From the NCBI GenBank assembly GCA_029259355.1, contig JAPDIZ010000002.1, positions 124,001 through 188,000 of the forward strand: 64,000 nucleotides of DNA, written 5' to 3'. The notes under the pieces are model-generated. The model worked only from the letters and a program-made list of their open reading frames with translations. It did no database searches and was not told the DNA's origin. The translations under genes and the position numbers were made by a program. Shown here piece by piece: positions 16,135-24,601 of this stretch. Positions within the stretch are counted from its first letter, which is position 1; each line of letters begins with the position of its first letter. Origin of the DNA: Candidatus Bathyarchaeota archaeon (lineage in GTDB: Archaea; Thermoproteota; Bathyarchaeia; JAPDIZ01).

Positions 16135-16264
16135 AGCTACTCCAGACTTAGGTGTGTGATTTTAAATAAGCATTAGGAGAAGCGCTTAGCGAAGCTTCTT
16201 TACCTTTGTAAAGATTTACGTTGGTCAAGCAGGTGCGGCGGGCAAATCACATGTAAACCCCCTG

Positions 16265-16279
16265 CTGAACAATGTTCAG
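16265..16279. promoter_or_regulatory. perfect 7-1-7 palindrome upstream of glnA
   Basis: CTGAACA-A-TGTTCAG, a perfect dyad about 80 bases upstream of the glnA TATA box. Size and symmetry fit the operator of a dimeric regulator. Which regulator binds is unknown. Confidence 0.45.
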
Positions 16280-16351
16280 AATAAGACCCTTAGGAGAGTT
16301 CAAAGAGCTTTTCTATTAAGCTAAACAATTTTTTACGTCATCTACAAAAGG

Positions 16352-16360
16352 CTTAAATAT
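16352..16360 (+). promoter_or_regulatory. TATA box of glnA
   Basis: CTTAAATAT preceded by AAAAGG. Predicted transcription start near 16380, which places the first ATG at 16359 inside the promoter and supports the 16395 ATG. Confidence 0.6.
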
Positions 16361-16394
16361 GAACACCATAGCGTCTGGTAGAGAGGAGTTGCAA

Positions 16395-17861
16395 ATGCCG
16401 TACAAGAAAACGCCTAACGGAAGATTTGAGCCGATTTCGCGGACACCAGAGGAAGTTCTCGAGATGATCAAGAAAGAGGGGGTAAAGTTCATCGACCTCC
16501 AGTTCACCGACGTGCCGGGGAGGCTCCAGCACGTAACGATTCCGGTCTACAACTTAGATCTAGACGCCTTCGAGATGGGTGTGCCAAAGCTCGATGGCTC
16601 CTCCATAACAGGCTTTGCTGAGATACACGAATCCGACATGGTGCTGGTTCCAGACCCCAACACCTTCGCCATAATCCCGTGGATCTCCGAAAACATGAAG
16701 ACAGCTAGGATGATCTGCGATGTCTACTGGGGCTTGGGCCTTGGAAGGCTTTTGAGAGACCCACGCGCAGTGGCGCAGAAAGCAGAAGAAGTCCTAAGAC
16801 AGCACGGCTACGAAGTCTCATACTGGGGCCCTGAAGTCGAGTTCTTCGTATTTGATAGAGTCGAGTGGGATGTTCTCGACGCCTACAAGGGCCAGAGCTA
16901 CCGCATCGAGTCTAAGGAAGCCGCTTGGGCTGTAGGCTCTCCATTCTCGATTAGGTTTAAGGGAGGATACTTCCCAGCTCCACCACAGGATACGCTGCTG
17001 GAGTACAGAAACGAGTGCTCCATCATACTAACCGAGTACTTCAACATACCCTCCGATGCTCACCACCACGAAGTCGCAACCGCTGGGCAATGCGAGATAG
17101 ATATGCACTACGACTCCTTAACCAACATGGCTGACAACGTGATGACCTACAAATTTGTCATCAAAAATGTCGCCATAAAGTATGGAATGATAGCGACTTT
17201 TATGCCAAAGCCCGTCTTTGGCGACAACGCCTCGGGTATGCACGTACACACAAGCTTATGGAACGGTGGAGAAAACCTGTTCTACGACCCAAGCGACGAA
17301 TACGCTGAACTCAGCCAGCTAGGAAGATACTTCGTCGGAGGCTTGCTCGAACACGGTAGGTCGCTATCCGCCATAGTCACACCAACCACCAACAGCTACA
17401 AGAGGCTGGTACCCGGCTACGAAGCACCCGTCTACCTTGCTTGGAGCAGAAGCAACCGCTCAGCGTGTGTGCGCATACCCGTCTACCAGAAGGGTCCCAA
17501 AGTAGCTGCTAAGAAGCGAGTAGAATATAGGCCACCTGATCCCTCCGCAAACCCATATCTCTGTTTCGCCGCAATACTGGCTGCGGGGCTAGACGGCATC
17601 AAGAAGAAGATAGATCCAGGAGATCCGGTCGATGAGAACATCTACCTGCTTACGCCAGAGCGTAGGAGAGAGCTGGGGATCAAGGAGCTTCCAAGAAGCT
17701 TGAAAGAAGCCGTTGAAGAGCTAGAGAGCGACCAAGAATACCTGAAGCCAATATTCACCCAAGACCTCATAGACAAGATCATCGAGCTGGAGATGGCAAA
17801 CTACCTAGAGGTAGCGATGAGACCACATCCATACGAGTTCTACCTCTACTTCGATGTTTAG
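16395..17861 (+). CDS. glnA: glutamine synthetase
   Basis: A 488-residue type I glutamine synthetase, which makes glutamine from glutamate, ammonia and ATP in a dodecamer. The N-terminal beta-grasp region VKFIDLQFTDVPGRLQHVTIP, metal-binding GPEVEFFVFD, HHHEVATAGQCEID, GDNASGMHVHTSLW and the C-terminal NRSACVRIPVY with RPPDPSANPYLCFAA are all present. Start chosen at MPYKK, with GAGAGGAG upstream. A palindrome upstream (16265-16279) may be an operator. Confidence 0.95.
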   Translation: MPYKKTPNGRFEPISRTPEEVLEMIKKEGVKFIDLQFTDVPGRLQHVTIPVYNLDLDAFEMGVPKLDGSSITGFAEIHESDMVLVPDPNTFAIIPWISENMKTARMICDVYWGLGLGRLLRDPRAVAQKAEEVLRQHGYEVSYWGPEVEFFVFDRVEWDVLDAYKGQSYRIESKEAAWAVGSPFSIRFKGGYFPAPPQDTLLEYRNECSIILTEYFNIPSDAHHHEVATAGQCEIDMHYDSLTNMADNVMTYKFVIKNVAIKYGMIATFMPKPVFGDNASGMHVHTSLWNGGENLFYDPSDEYAELSQLGRYFVGGLLEHGRSLSAIVTPTTNSYKRLVPGYEAPVYLAWSRSNRSACVRIPVYQKGPKVAAKKRVEYRPPDPSANPYLCFAAILAAGLDGIKKKIDPGDPVDENIYLLTPERRRELGIKELPRSLKEAVEELESDQEYLKPIFTQDLIDKIIELEMANYLEVAMRPHPYEFYLYFDV

Positions 17862-17950
17862 AGAAAATGCGTAAAAACACCTAATTTTAAGTGAAGAGGT
17901 TGTTAAAGCGCTTCCTTAGTCTATTCTCCTCCCTTCCGAATCATTGTGTA

Positions 17951-18541
17951 TTACAATGATCTACCTTCTTCCCACAGCTCCATGAAGTATTCCGTCGCCT
18001 CGCTGCCAACCTCTTGAGATCTAACGTAGGCTGTGGCTTCGTGGTTGTACTTCAGAGCGCTCTCAGTCCAGTTGTGGCTCCCCACTAAAACATGTTTACC
18101 ATCTACAATCAGCAACTTTGCGTGCATTCTTATAGCATGGGATTCGTCAAGCCTAACCAAGACTCCTTGAGATTTGAGGAAGCCTATGGTCTGTGGATAG
18201 CTCTCAAGCGTCTCGTCATCAACCAGAACTCTAACATCCAACCCCCTCTGGCGAGCACTTGCCAATACGCTGAGTAGGTCGTTTACTGGATCGTCTGGGT
18301 CTTCTGGGTCGTACTTTGCTACGTACATCGCTACGTAGATGTTCTTCTCCGCGCCTTGAACGAGCTCCAGCGCCTTTGGGAAATACTCCTTGTCAGAGAG
18401 TATCGTTACATACCCTTCAGGAGCTGCTGCGGGGTGCGCATAGGGTAATTGGCTGGCTGCGACCAGACCCGCTATCACGCCCAGCAAGAAGGCGGTGGTT
18501 AAGGCTCCCAGCCCAAAGCGCTTTCTAGCCACCTCCACCAC
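17951..18541 (-). CDS. membrane-anchored phospholipase D-like nuclease
   Basis: A 196-residue protein with an N-terminal transmembrane anchor or signal segment (about residues 12-30) and one PLD domain. The HKD motif is HAKLLIVDGKHVLVGSHNW with the expected GSHNWTESA tail, as in the Nuc/Nuc-like endonucleases that dimerise to make one active site. The catalytic domain would lie outside the cytoplasmic membrane. Role may be DNA or phospholipid turnover; substrate not known. The start is GTG, with a second in-frame GTG three codons later. Confidence 0.85.
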   Translation of the reverse strand: MVEVARKRFGLGALTTAFLLGVIAGLVAASQLPYAHPAAAPEGYVTILSDKEYFPKALELVQGAEKNIYVAMYVAKYDPEDPDDPVNDLLSVLASARQRGLDVRVLVDDETLESYPQTIGFLKSQGVLVRLDESHAIRMHAKLLIVDGKHVLVGSHNWTESALKYNHEATAYVRSQEVGSEATEYFMELWEEGRSL

Positions 18542-18591
18542 CCAGCTTGTAAAACGTCAAACCTCCTATAAAGCCCCAACCACCAATTAAT

Positions 18592-19116
18592 ATGGTGTTG
18601 CGGGTGGTTGAGGTGAGGTCAATAAGCGAGATCCTGTTTCCCAGGCCAGTGGTTTTGATAACCACGTGCGACGCATCTGGTAAGCCCGACGTAGCCACAT
18701 TCTCATTTGTGATGCCAGTCAGCTTCTCCCCAATGTACGTAGCCTTTGCAGTTTCGCCGAAGCGCCATAGCTTCAAAAACCTCCAAGAGGTTAGCGAGTT
18801 CGTCCTCCACGTAGTGCCCGAGGAGCTGCTCGACGCCTCTTGGGTATGCGGAACCCGCTCAGGCAGAGATGTAGACAAGTTCTCTCTTGCGGGGCTGAGG
18901 ACGCAGCCCAGCTCCAAGGTAAGGCCTCCGAGAATAGTTGACTGCCCAGTTCAGCTCGAGTGCGTGGTGGAGGCCATGCCCGAGTATGGAGACCACTACC
19001 TCGTCATCGGCAGAGTAGTCGAGGTACACGTGGAGAAACCGGAGTACAGGCCTATTCTGCACCACACGGGAACAACGTTCTACAAAGTAGGAGAGAAAGC
19101 GTCTCCCAGCAGTTAG
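18592..19116 (+). CDS. flavin reductase-like FMN-binding protein
   Basis: A 174-residue split-barrel flavoprotein. PRPVVLITTCDASGKPDVATFSFVMPVSFSPMYVAFAVSP at residues 18-57 and VLHVVPEELLDASWVCG are typical of the flavin reductase/DIM6 family, which uses FMN to reduce flavins or other acceptors. A TATA-like ATTAATATGG overlaps the ATG, so translation may begin at a later in-frame GTG. Physiological partner unknown. It is divergent from the PLD-like gene. Confidence 0.82.
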   Translation: MVLRVVEVRSISEILFPRPVVLITTCDASGKPDVATFSFVMPVSFSPMYVAFAVSPKRHSFKNLQEVSEFVLHVVPEELLDASWVCGTRSGRDVDKFSLAGLRTQPSSKVRPPRIVDCPVQLECVVEAMPEYGDHYLVIGRVVEVHVEKPEYRPILHHTGTTFYKVGEKASPSS

Positions 19117-19153
19117 CTGGTTTAGGCAGAGGAGCTACCTACGTAGGTAACCT

Positions 19154-19468
19154 TCAAAAGCCCCCCGCTGCTCCCAAGAACGCATTGACTAATGAAGACG
19201 CCAGTATTCCAATACCCGCTAGTAAGTGGGCCAGATGGCCGAAGGCTCTCCCTACCAGTCCGCTGATCACTCCAGATAGGAAGAAGAAGAAGGATATGAG
19301 GACGCCGATGATCCCTGTAAGGAAGCCTGTGAGCACGCCTCTGCCCGCTTCGCCCCCAGCTACCACGCCAGCTATAAACCCAGCTATTATTGGGCCAGGC
19401 AGCGGGATGAAGCTCAGCACAGCCATCGCCACAAAACCAACCACCACACCCAAAACCAGCATGATCAA
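19154..19468 (-). CDS. small Gly-rich membrane protein (DUF5518-like)
   Basis: About 104 residues with three or four hydrophobic segments and many glycines (PLPGPIIAGFIAGVVAGGEAGRG then LTGFLTGIIGVLISFFFFLSG). The alternating glycine-rich and hydrophobic pattern resembles the archaeal DUF5518 group of unknown function. The TTG at 19468 follows AAGGGGTG; a longer frame to 19531 overlaps a TATA-like TTTAAAG and is less likely. It is divergent from the glycosidase gene. Confidence 0.6.
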   Translation of the reverse strand: MIMLVLGVVVGFVAMAVLSFIPLPGPIIAGFIAGVVAGGEAGRGVLTGFLTGIIGVLISFFFFLSGVISGLVGRAFGHLAHLLAGIGILASSLVNAFLGAAGGF

Positions 19469-19541
19469 CTTTAAACACCCCTTAAGAAATACCCCATGCC
19501 CTGCTTTCAAAAAGCTATCCGATACGAGCATCTAGAGAGGG

Positions 19542-20783
19542 ATGTGGTTGAGGCGTAGGTATGTGGTGCTAGCAGTTGCGTTGGCTGTCGCTCTATTTGT
19601 TGTAGCCGCCAACCTCTTGGGAGTAGCTCCACCGCCGCCATGGGCTCCCACAAAAATCGGTAGAAACCGCTTCTCAGTAGAGCCAGAAGATGCTGCCGCC
19701 GAGATGGGGTGTGGGTGGATAAGGATGCCTGCTCTACAGAGCTACATCGAAAAGGATCAGGGATACGACTTCTCCCTCACCGACGCTGTAGTGAGAGGTG
19801 CTCAGAGCAATGGCCTAGATATCCTCTTCACGATATTCCCGACAAACGCTGAAAAGCCCAGCGACGTAGAGGCGTACAAGAAGTTCGTGGAGAGCTTGGT
19901 TGAGCGATACGATGGCGATGGCGTAGACGACATGTTAGGCTTAGCATACCCCATCAAGCACTGGGAGGTTATGAACGAACCCGACATGACACCCGAGGCC
20001 ATACCTCCAGAGATGGCGGAGGAGATCCCGCCAGAGATAGTGGCTTTCATGTTCAAGGGTGATGCAAGGGATTACTTCGAGATACTGAAGGCGACGTACG
20101 AAGCGGTTAAGGAAGCTGATCCGGAGGCTAAGGTGCTGATAGCTGCTCCATCCTCGCTCAACGACAGAGCAATAGAGTTCTTCGATGAGGTCTTCTCGCT
20201 TGGAGGAGGTCAGTACTTCGACATAGCCAACCTCCACATGATCGCATTCGAGAAAGACTACTCCCCAGAAACAGACTTTGGAGTAGGGCAGTACAAGCAG
20301 CTGCTAGCTTCCCATGGGCTGGGAGACAAGCCTATCTGGATAACTGAGCTGCAGCTTGGCGCAACCTCCCCCGAGGGGGAGGAAAAACAGGCTGAGGCTT
20401 TGGTAAAGGGCTGTGTAAGAGCCTTTGCATCAGGCGTGGAGAGGATAAGGTATCAGCCGCTCAAGGTCCCGAGTCCTGAAGCTCCAGAGCCATACAAAGC
20501 AGCTGCGCTAATAGACGAAAGTGGTAGGAAGAAGCCAGGCTACTACGCCTTCAAGACGTTGGTTGACCTCATAGGCAGGTTTGAAAGCGTGGAGAAGCTT
20601 GAGGGAAGCTGCTACAAGTTCGTCGTCGAAGGCCGGGAGGTTTACGTGGTGTGGGGAGATGGAAGGCTTCCTCAAGAGCTAGCTGGAGAGGTTTGTGTGG
20701 TGGACGTCTACGGCAGCACAAGCAAAGTAGATGCGTCATCTATCGCGATATCTGACAAGCCCCTCTTCGTCTACAAGGATTAG
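19542..20783 (+). CDS. secreted or anchored glycoside hydrolase (GH-A clan type)
   Basis: A 413-residue protein with an N-terminal signal-anchor (residues 5-27), a short proline-rich linker, and a TIM-barrel domain of the GH5/GH39-like type. The acid/base is probably E146 in HWEVMNEPD, and the nucleophile E269 in IWITELQLG; both sit at strand ends as in clan GH-A. Substrate cannot be told; it acts outside the cell. A small C-terminal beta domain (about 350-413) follows the barrel. No sugar transporter is adjacent. Confidence 0.8.
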   Translation: MWLRRRYVVLAVALAVALFVVAANLLGVAPPPPWAPTKIGRNRFSVEPEDAAAEMGCGWIRMPALQSYIEKDQGYDFSLTDAVVRGAQSNGLDILFTIFPTNAEKPSDVEAYKKFVESLVERYDGDGVDDMLGLAYPIKHWEVMNEPDMTPEAIPPEMAEEIPPEIVAFMFKGDARDYFEILKATYEAVKEADPEAKVLIAAPSSLNDRAIEFFDEVFSLGGGQYFDIANLHMIAFEKDYSPETDFGVGQYKQLLASHGLGDKPIWITELQLGATSPEGEEKQAEALVKGCVRAFASGVERIRYQPLKVPSPEAPEPYKAAALIDESGRKKPGYYAFKTLVDLIGRFESVEKLEGSCYKFVVEGREVYVVWGDGRLPQELAGEVCVVDVYGSTSKVDASSIAISDKPLFVYKD

Positions 20784-21595
20784 CGACTTAGGATGCCTAA
20801 CCTACTCCTCCACTCTCTAAGAGCAGAGAAACTAACCTCTCCGTACACCACCTCTGCATCTACCTCAGACGCTGCCTCCGCCACAACTCCCCAAGGAGCT
20901 ACTAAAGCGCTCTTTGCGCCGAGAACTCTTCCGCTTTTTCCAACGCCTACGCACCCCGTCTTCGCGACGACGATGCCAAACTTGCTTGCGTATTCTTGCG
21001 AAAGGGGGTGTCCCTCAATGGGTGGGTGGTTTTGGCTCGACATAGAGATTGGGAGAAACACGAGCTCAGCTCCTCCAGCAACCGTTTGCTCCACCGCTTC
21101 GCGGTGGAGGCAATCTGCGCATATCAACACCCCTATCTTTAGCCCCCCAACGTCGAGGACCAGAGGCTCTCGACTAGGCGAAACCCCCTTAGCAAGCTCC
21201 TCCTCAATCGGAAACCTCTTCGAGTAAGACGCAACCACCTCTCCTCGATGGAGTATGTGGCAGGTGTTGTAGAAGCGGCTGCCGAAGCGTTCGACAATCG
21301 ACCCGCCAACAACGTATCCCCAGCCCATGGACTCTGAGATCTTTTTCAAAAGCTCCATCGCGATGTCGTGAGTAAGAGCGTAGGCTTCTTCTGCCCCTTC
21401 AGCGAAGCTTGAGGGAATTATGAAGAACTCGGGAAGACAAAGAAAGTCTGGCGCGTGCAGCTGTATGGCTCTCTCAGCCATTTCTAAGACGTGCTCAGCT
21501 ATCCCCTCAATGCTACCTATTCTCTTAGTCTGAAGAAGCACTACTCTTATGGTGGAAAGAGCTATGCACACCTCAACCATCCAGCCATAGGCCAT
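20780..21595 (-). CDS. carbon-nitrogen hydrolase (nitrilase superfamily)
   Basis: A 271-residue amidase-type enzyme with the Glu-Lys-Cys triad: LPEFF (E56), SYSKRFP (K126) and VLICADC (C159). It cleaves a C-N bond in a small amide or carbamoyl compound; the substrate is unknown. Two ATG codons (21595 and 21580) and a GTG at 21571 compete for the start; the family core begins about residue 14. Its stop overlaps the end of the glycosidase gene by four bases. Confidence 0.87.
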   Translation of the reverse strand: MAYGWMVEVCIALSTIRVVLLQTKRIGSIEGIAEHVLEMAERAIQLHAPDFLCLPEFFIIPSSFAEGAEEAYALTHDIAMELLKKISESMGWGYVVGGSIVERFGSRFYNTCHILHRGEVVASYSKRFPIEEELAKGVSPSREPLVLDVGGLKIGVLICADCLHREAVEQTVAGGAELVFLPISMSSQNHPPIEGHPLSQEYASKFGIVVAKTGCVGVGKSGRVLGAKSALVAPWGVVAEAASEVDAEVVYGEVSFSALREWRSRLGILSR

Positions 21596-21678
21596 AAGCA
21601 GTCTAAAGCTAGTTATGCAAAGAGGTTATTTGAAAGCCACTCGTTAAATAACGCTTCGTAAGCGGTTTCCGGGGGTTT

Positions 21679-22146
21679 ATGTTTATAGAAGGTGTTGAGC
21701 GAGTGAGGAAAGTTCTTCAACGCCTAGGCGTAGACGCCACGCTTGTTGAGCACCACGGTAGAAGCGGGAAGACGACCGAGGATGCGGAGAAAGCGCTTGG
21801 AATTCCTCGACAAAACATCTTGAAGTGCCTAATCTTCAAGGGGGGAGGGGGCTTTGTCGCTGCAGTAGTAACGGGCGACAGGCGAGTGAGCATATCCAAG
21901 CTTGAGCGAGCGTCTGGTTTGTCGCAGCTGAGGCTCGCTTCTCCAGAAGAGGTTTTGGAGAAAGCTGGCTTTTCCGTAGGCGGCATATGCCCCTTTGCGC
22001 TGGAGGGGATAAGAGTGTTTGTGGACGAGAAGGTTTTTCGTAGAGAGGTTGTGGCGTGCTCAGCTGGCTCAGAATACGTTGGGATGCTGTTCAACTCAAA
22101 AGAGCTTTTGAAGGTGGGCGTGCGCTGCGACATAGCTGAGGATTGA
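21679..22146 (+). CDS. YbaK/ProX-type aminoacyl-tRNA deacylase
   Basis: A 155-residue protein of the YbaK/INS-like editing family that removes wrong amino acids from tRNA in trans. The conserved lysine is in ILKCLIFK, and VAAVVTGDRRVSISKL and the glycine-rich SVGGICPFAL motif (PFG-like) are present. It starts at ATG behind CCGGGGG. tRNA specificity cannot be assigned by eye. Confidence 0.87.
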   Translation: MFIEGVERVRKVLQRLGVDATLVEHHGRSGKTTEDAEKALGIPRQNILKCLIFKGGGGFVAAVVTGDRRVSISKLERASGLSQLRLASPEEVLEKAGFSVGGICPFALEGIRVFVDEKVFRREVVACSAGSEYVGMLFNSKELLKVGVRCDIAED

Positions 22147-22206
22147 GGGATGCTTATATCGAGCCATTGCACAAAACTTGTTGAAAGCTGGTGGAGATAT
22201 GCGTAG

Positions 22207-23460
22207 TTGAGGCATGAGGAAGTAATCGGCTCAGGACAGAAGGCAGTGTTTGTCTCCTCAACAGCTATGGCTCTCCTCGCAACGCTGAAAGGTATCATTG
22301 GGTTTCTGGCATCCAGCTCAATACTCGTTGCAGACGCTCTACACAGCTTCGCTGACTTGCTAGCGGGAGCTGCTTCTTGGTTTGGGCTTAAGATCGCTAG
22401 GAGAAAGCCAGACGAGATGTTTCCCTACGGCTACTATAAGGTGGAGAGCCTAGCCGCCCTTCTGATCACGGCCTTTCTGGCTTACGCAGCCATCGAGCTG
22501 ATGTTAGAGGGATATAGAAGGCTGCTCTTCCTGCAGGAGATTGGGCTGCCATACGAGGCTTTGGCTGCAGCAGCCATATCAGCGGTTGTGTCCCTCTGGC
22601 AAACCAAGTACTTAGGAGGGGTAGCCGAGAAGACCAATCTCCAGTCGGTTTACGCGCTTTCTCGAGAGCGCTGGATAGACTTTCTATCCTCTCTGGTGGT
22701 GTTTGCTGGGGTGCTTTCCAGCATATACGCCATACCCTACGTCGAGGGAGTGCTTACTATGGCGATCTCAGCATTCATCCTGAGATTCTGCGTCGAAATG
22801 GGGAGAGACTCGGTGTTCGCTCTTCTCGATGTAAGCCCAGGCAAAGAACTTGAGAAGCGCGTGAGCAGCATAGCTCAAGCAATCCCCGGCGTCAAGGGAG
22901 TCAGCAGCATCAAGCTTCGCAAATCGGGGCCCTTCGTTTTCGGAGAAGTCGTGATCGAGGTGGAGAAGTACGTTGACGTGGCTCGAGCGCACGAGATAGC
23001 TGACTTGGTCGAGAGGAGGGTTAAGGAGGAGGTGGAAGTCGTTGACTCCCTTACGGTGCACGTAGAGCCTTATAGAGCGGAGCAGAGGAGGGTTGCCATT
23101 CCTGTGGAAAAGTCCGAGAAACTAGCTTCGCCTATAAGCAAGCACTTTGGAAGAGCGCCCTACTTCACCATCGCATTGGTGGATGTAGACTCTAAGAAGG
23201 TCTTGGAGACTGAGGTCGTGGAAAACCCCTACAGGGATAAGGAGGTTAGAGCAGGCTTAGCCGCCGCCAAGATGCTCATCAACAAAGGTGTTGACACGCT
23301 CATAACTAGTGAAATCGGCGAGATATCGCTACACACCTTGCGAGACGGGTTGGTGGAGGTTTATCAAGCTGAGGGAGAAACAGCTGAAGAAGTTCTTAAC
23401 AGGTACTTGGATGACCTGCTCACCCTCCTCACTAAGCCTACGAAGGAGAAAGAGGCGTAG
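22207..23460 (+). CDS. CDF cation transporter fused to a NifX/NafY-like domain
   Basis: A 417-residue fusion. Residues about 15-200 are a six-helix cation diffusion facilitator with DALHSFADLLAG near residue 39, one half of the metal site, and a second helix with RWIDFLSSLVVF. Residues about 205-295 are the CDF cytoplasmic domain. Residues about 300-405 form a dinitrogenase-cofactor (NifB/NifX-like) domain (SPISKHFGRAPYFTIALVDVD, then NPYRDKEVRAGLAAAKMLINKGVDTLITSEIG). CDF proteins export Zn, Fe, Mn, Co or Ni. No nif genes are near, so the NifX part probably senses or carries metal. A TATA box lies near 22153. TTG start. Confidence 0.88.
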   Translation: MRHEEVIGSGQKAVFVSSTAMALLATLKGIIGFLASSSILVADALHSFADLLAGAASWFGLKIARRKPDEMFPYGYYKVESLAALLITAFLAYAAIELMLEGYRRLLFLQEIGLPYEALAAAAISAVVSLWQTKYLGGVAEKTNLQSVYALSRERWIDFLSSLVVFAGVLSSIYAIPYVEGVLTMAISAFILRFCVEMGRDSVFALLDVSPGKELEKRVSSIAQAIPGVKGVSSIKLRKSGPFVFGEVVIEVEKYVDVARAHEIADLVERRVKEEVEVVDSLTVHVEPYRAEQRRVAIPVEKSEKLASPISKHFGRAPYFTIALVDVDSKKVLETEVVENPYRDKEVRAGLAAAKMLINKGVDTLITSEIGEISLHTLRDGLVEVYQAEGETAEEVLNRYLDDLLTLLTKPTKEKEA

Positions 23461-23481
23461 CTCAAGAGGAGTCAGCAGCGT

Positions 23482-24144
23482 TTAGAGGCTTATCTCAGCC
23501 CCAACTCCACACTTCATGCACTTGCTGGGAAACAGCTCATGGATGGCGAGTTTGTGCTGCGTGCAGTGGCAAGGCATAATGATCTCTAGATCCTCAAGCA
23601 GCCAAAACTCTCTAAAGCCGTGGAGCCCCCCAACTAGCCCAATGACCTTTCCCAGCTCCTTAGAACGCTCCAAAATAGCTCCTACTCCAGGGTGTGCACA
23701 TCCCGAGATGACTACTAAGCCCTTCTCAGACTCTACAACCAGCGACTGCTCCAACAAGCCCCTTCCGAGCTCTCCCGTCGAGTAGACGCCATCCACGATC
23801 TTTACAGGGCCTTTTCCGACCTCGTGCAGAGAGGCTCTGCTGGAGATCTCACGCTTGAGGTTTTGCGAAAAAGACTGCGGCACGTAGACCTCGAAGCGCT
23901 TGTCGAGCTGAAGCATAGCTGGCAACCCGCCCATATGATCCCAGTGCATATGTGAGATCGCGATCACGTCTATGGATAGGGGGGCTATTCCCAGCACCCT
24001 CATATTGTGGAGGAGTATTGAGCCATCCCAACCCGTATCGAAGAGAACTCTCTTCTCCCCCACGTCCACCACGCACGAGAAGCCCCAAGAGGGCCTAGCT
24101 TCTGAGACGAGAACCTCATTGTCGTAGACCACCTTGATCAACAA
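23482..24144 (-). CDS. metallo-beta-lactamase fold hydrolase (COG1237 type)
   Basis: About 220 residues. The metal ligands are in SHMHWDHMGG and GCAHPGV, and the terminal HCTQHKLAIHELFPSKC segment is typical of the COG1237 group, sometimes named dihydropterin-ribofuranosylaminobenzene phosphate synthase. True reaction unknown. The TTG at 24144 follows GGAGGCGAGGAGC and a TATA-like TTTTAAGGAT; the longer frame to 24213 runs into the promoter. Confidence 0.8.
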   Translation of the reverse strand: MLIKVVYDNEVLVSEARPSWGFSCVVDVGEKRVLFDTGWDGSILLHNMRVLGIAPLSIDVIAISHMHWDHMGGLPAMLQLDKRFEVYVPQSFSQNLKREISSRASLHEVGKGPVKIVDGVYSTGELGRGLLEQSLVVESEKGLVVISGCAHPGVGAILERSKELGKVIGLVGGLHGFREFWLLEDLEIIMPCHCTQHKLAIHELFPSKCMKCGVGAEISL

Positions 24145-24253
24145 GCTCCTCGCCTCCGAAAACAACACAAACCAGCTCTTCATCCTTAAAAGCTGCGGAA
24201 ACCGAGGAAGCACTTCTTAAAGCGCAGCACACCCATCCAAGGTATGGTGGAGG

Positions 24254-24601
24254 GTGTTGAGCGAAAAACTCAATGAGGTCAAGCCAGTCTTCCGTATGTG
24301 GCTTGTGTATAGGGGAAAGAATGTTTTGGGCAAGGGTGGAGCCGACCTCTTGAAGGCTATCGAGGAGACAGGGTCGCTGTCTGCTGCTGCGAAGTCGCTG
24401 GGAATGTCGTACCGCTACGCTTGGAGCTACATAGCAAAAATCGAGGAGAGGATGGGTGAGCCAGTGGTCTTCTCTACGCGCGGAGGAAGAGGTGGAGGAG
24501 GCGGTATGAGACTGACAGAGCTTGGGAGAGGCTTGCTAAGGCTATACAGAAGGTTTGAGAATTTGCTTGAGAAGGCGATGGAGCAGGAGGCTAGGCGCTG
24601 A
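24254..24601 (+). CDS. ModE-like N-terminal DNA-binding regulator
   Basis: A 115-residue winged helix protein of the ModE/LysR-type HTH: LLKAIEETGSLSAAAKSLGMSYRYAWSYIAKIEERMGEPVV followed by a glycine-rich wing (TRGGRGGGGGMRLTELG). The molybdate-binding TOBE half of bacterial ModE is absent. Such archaeal short forms probably control molybdate/tungstate transport or cofactor genes; two moeA genes lie 9 kb to the right but no direct link is visible. TTG start. Confidence 0.85.
   Translation: MLSEKLNEVKPVFRMWLVYRGKNVLGKGGADLLKAIEETGSLSAAAKSLGMSYRYAWSYIAKIEERMGEPVVFSTRGGRGGGGGMRLTELGRGLLRLYRRFENLLEKAMEQEARR

Larger units (their letters stand above)
16135..16394. other. divergent regulatory region between the HAD gene and glnA
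   Basis: About 260 bases. It contains a leftward TATA near 16160, two inverted repeats (16198-16213 and 16265-16279) and the glnA TATA box at 16352-16360. No ORF is supported. Confidence 0.55.

Noticed and set aside
24144-24213. Longer N-terminus of the metallo-beta-lactamase protein
   Set aside because: The extension crosses a TATA-like element and the strong GGAGGCGAGGAGC site lies just before the internal TTG.
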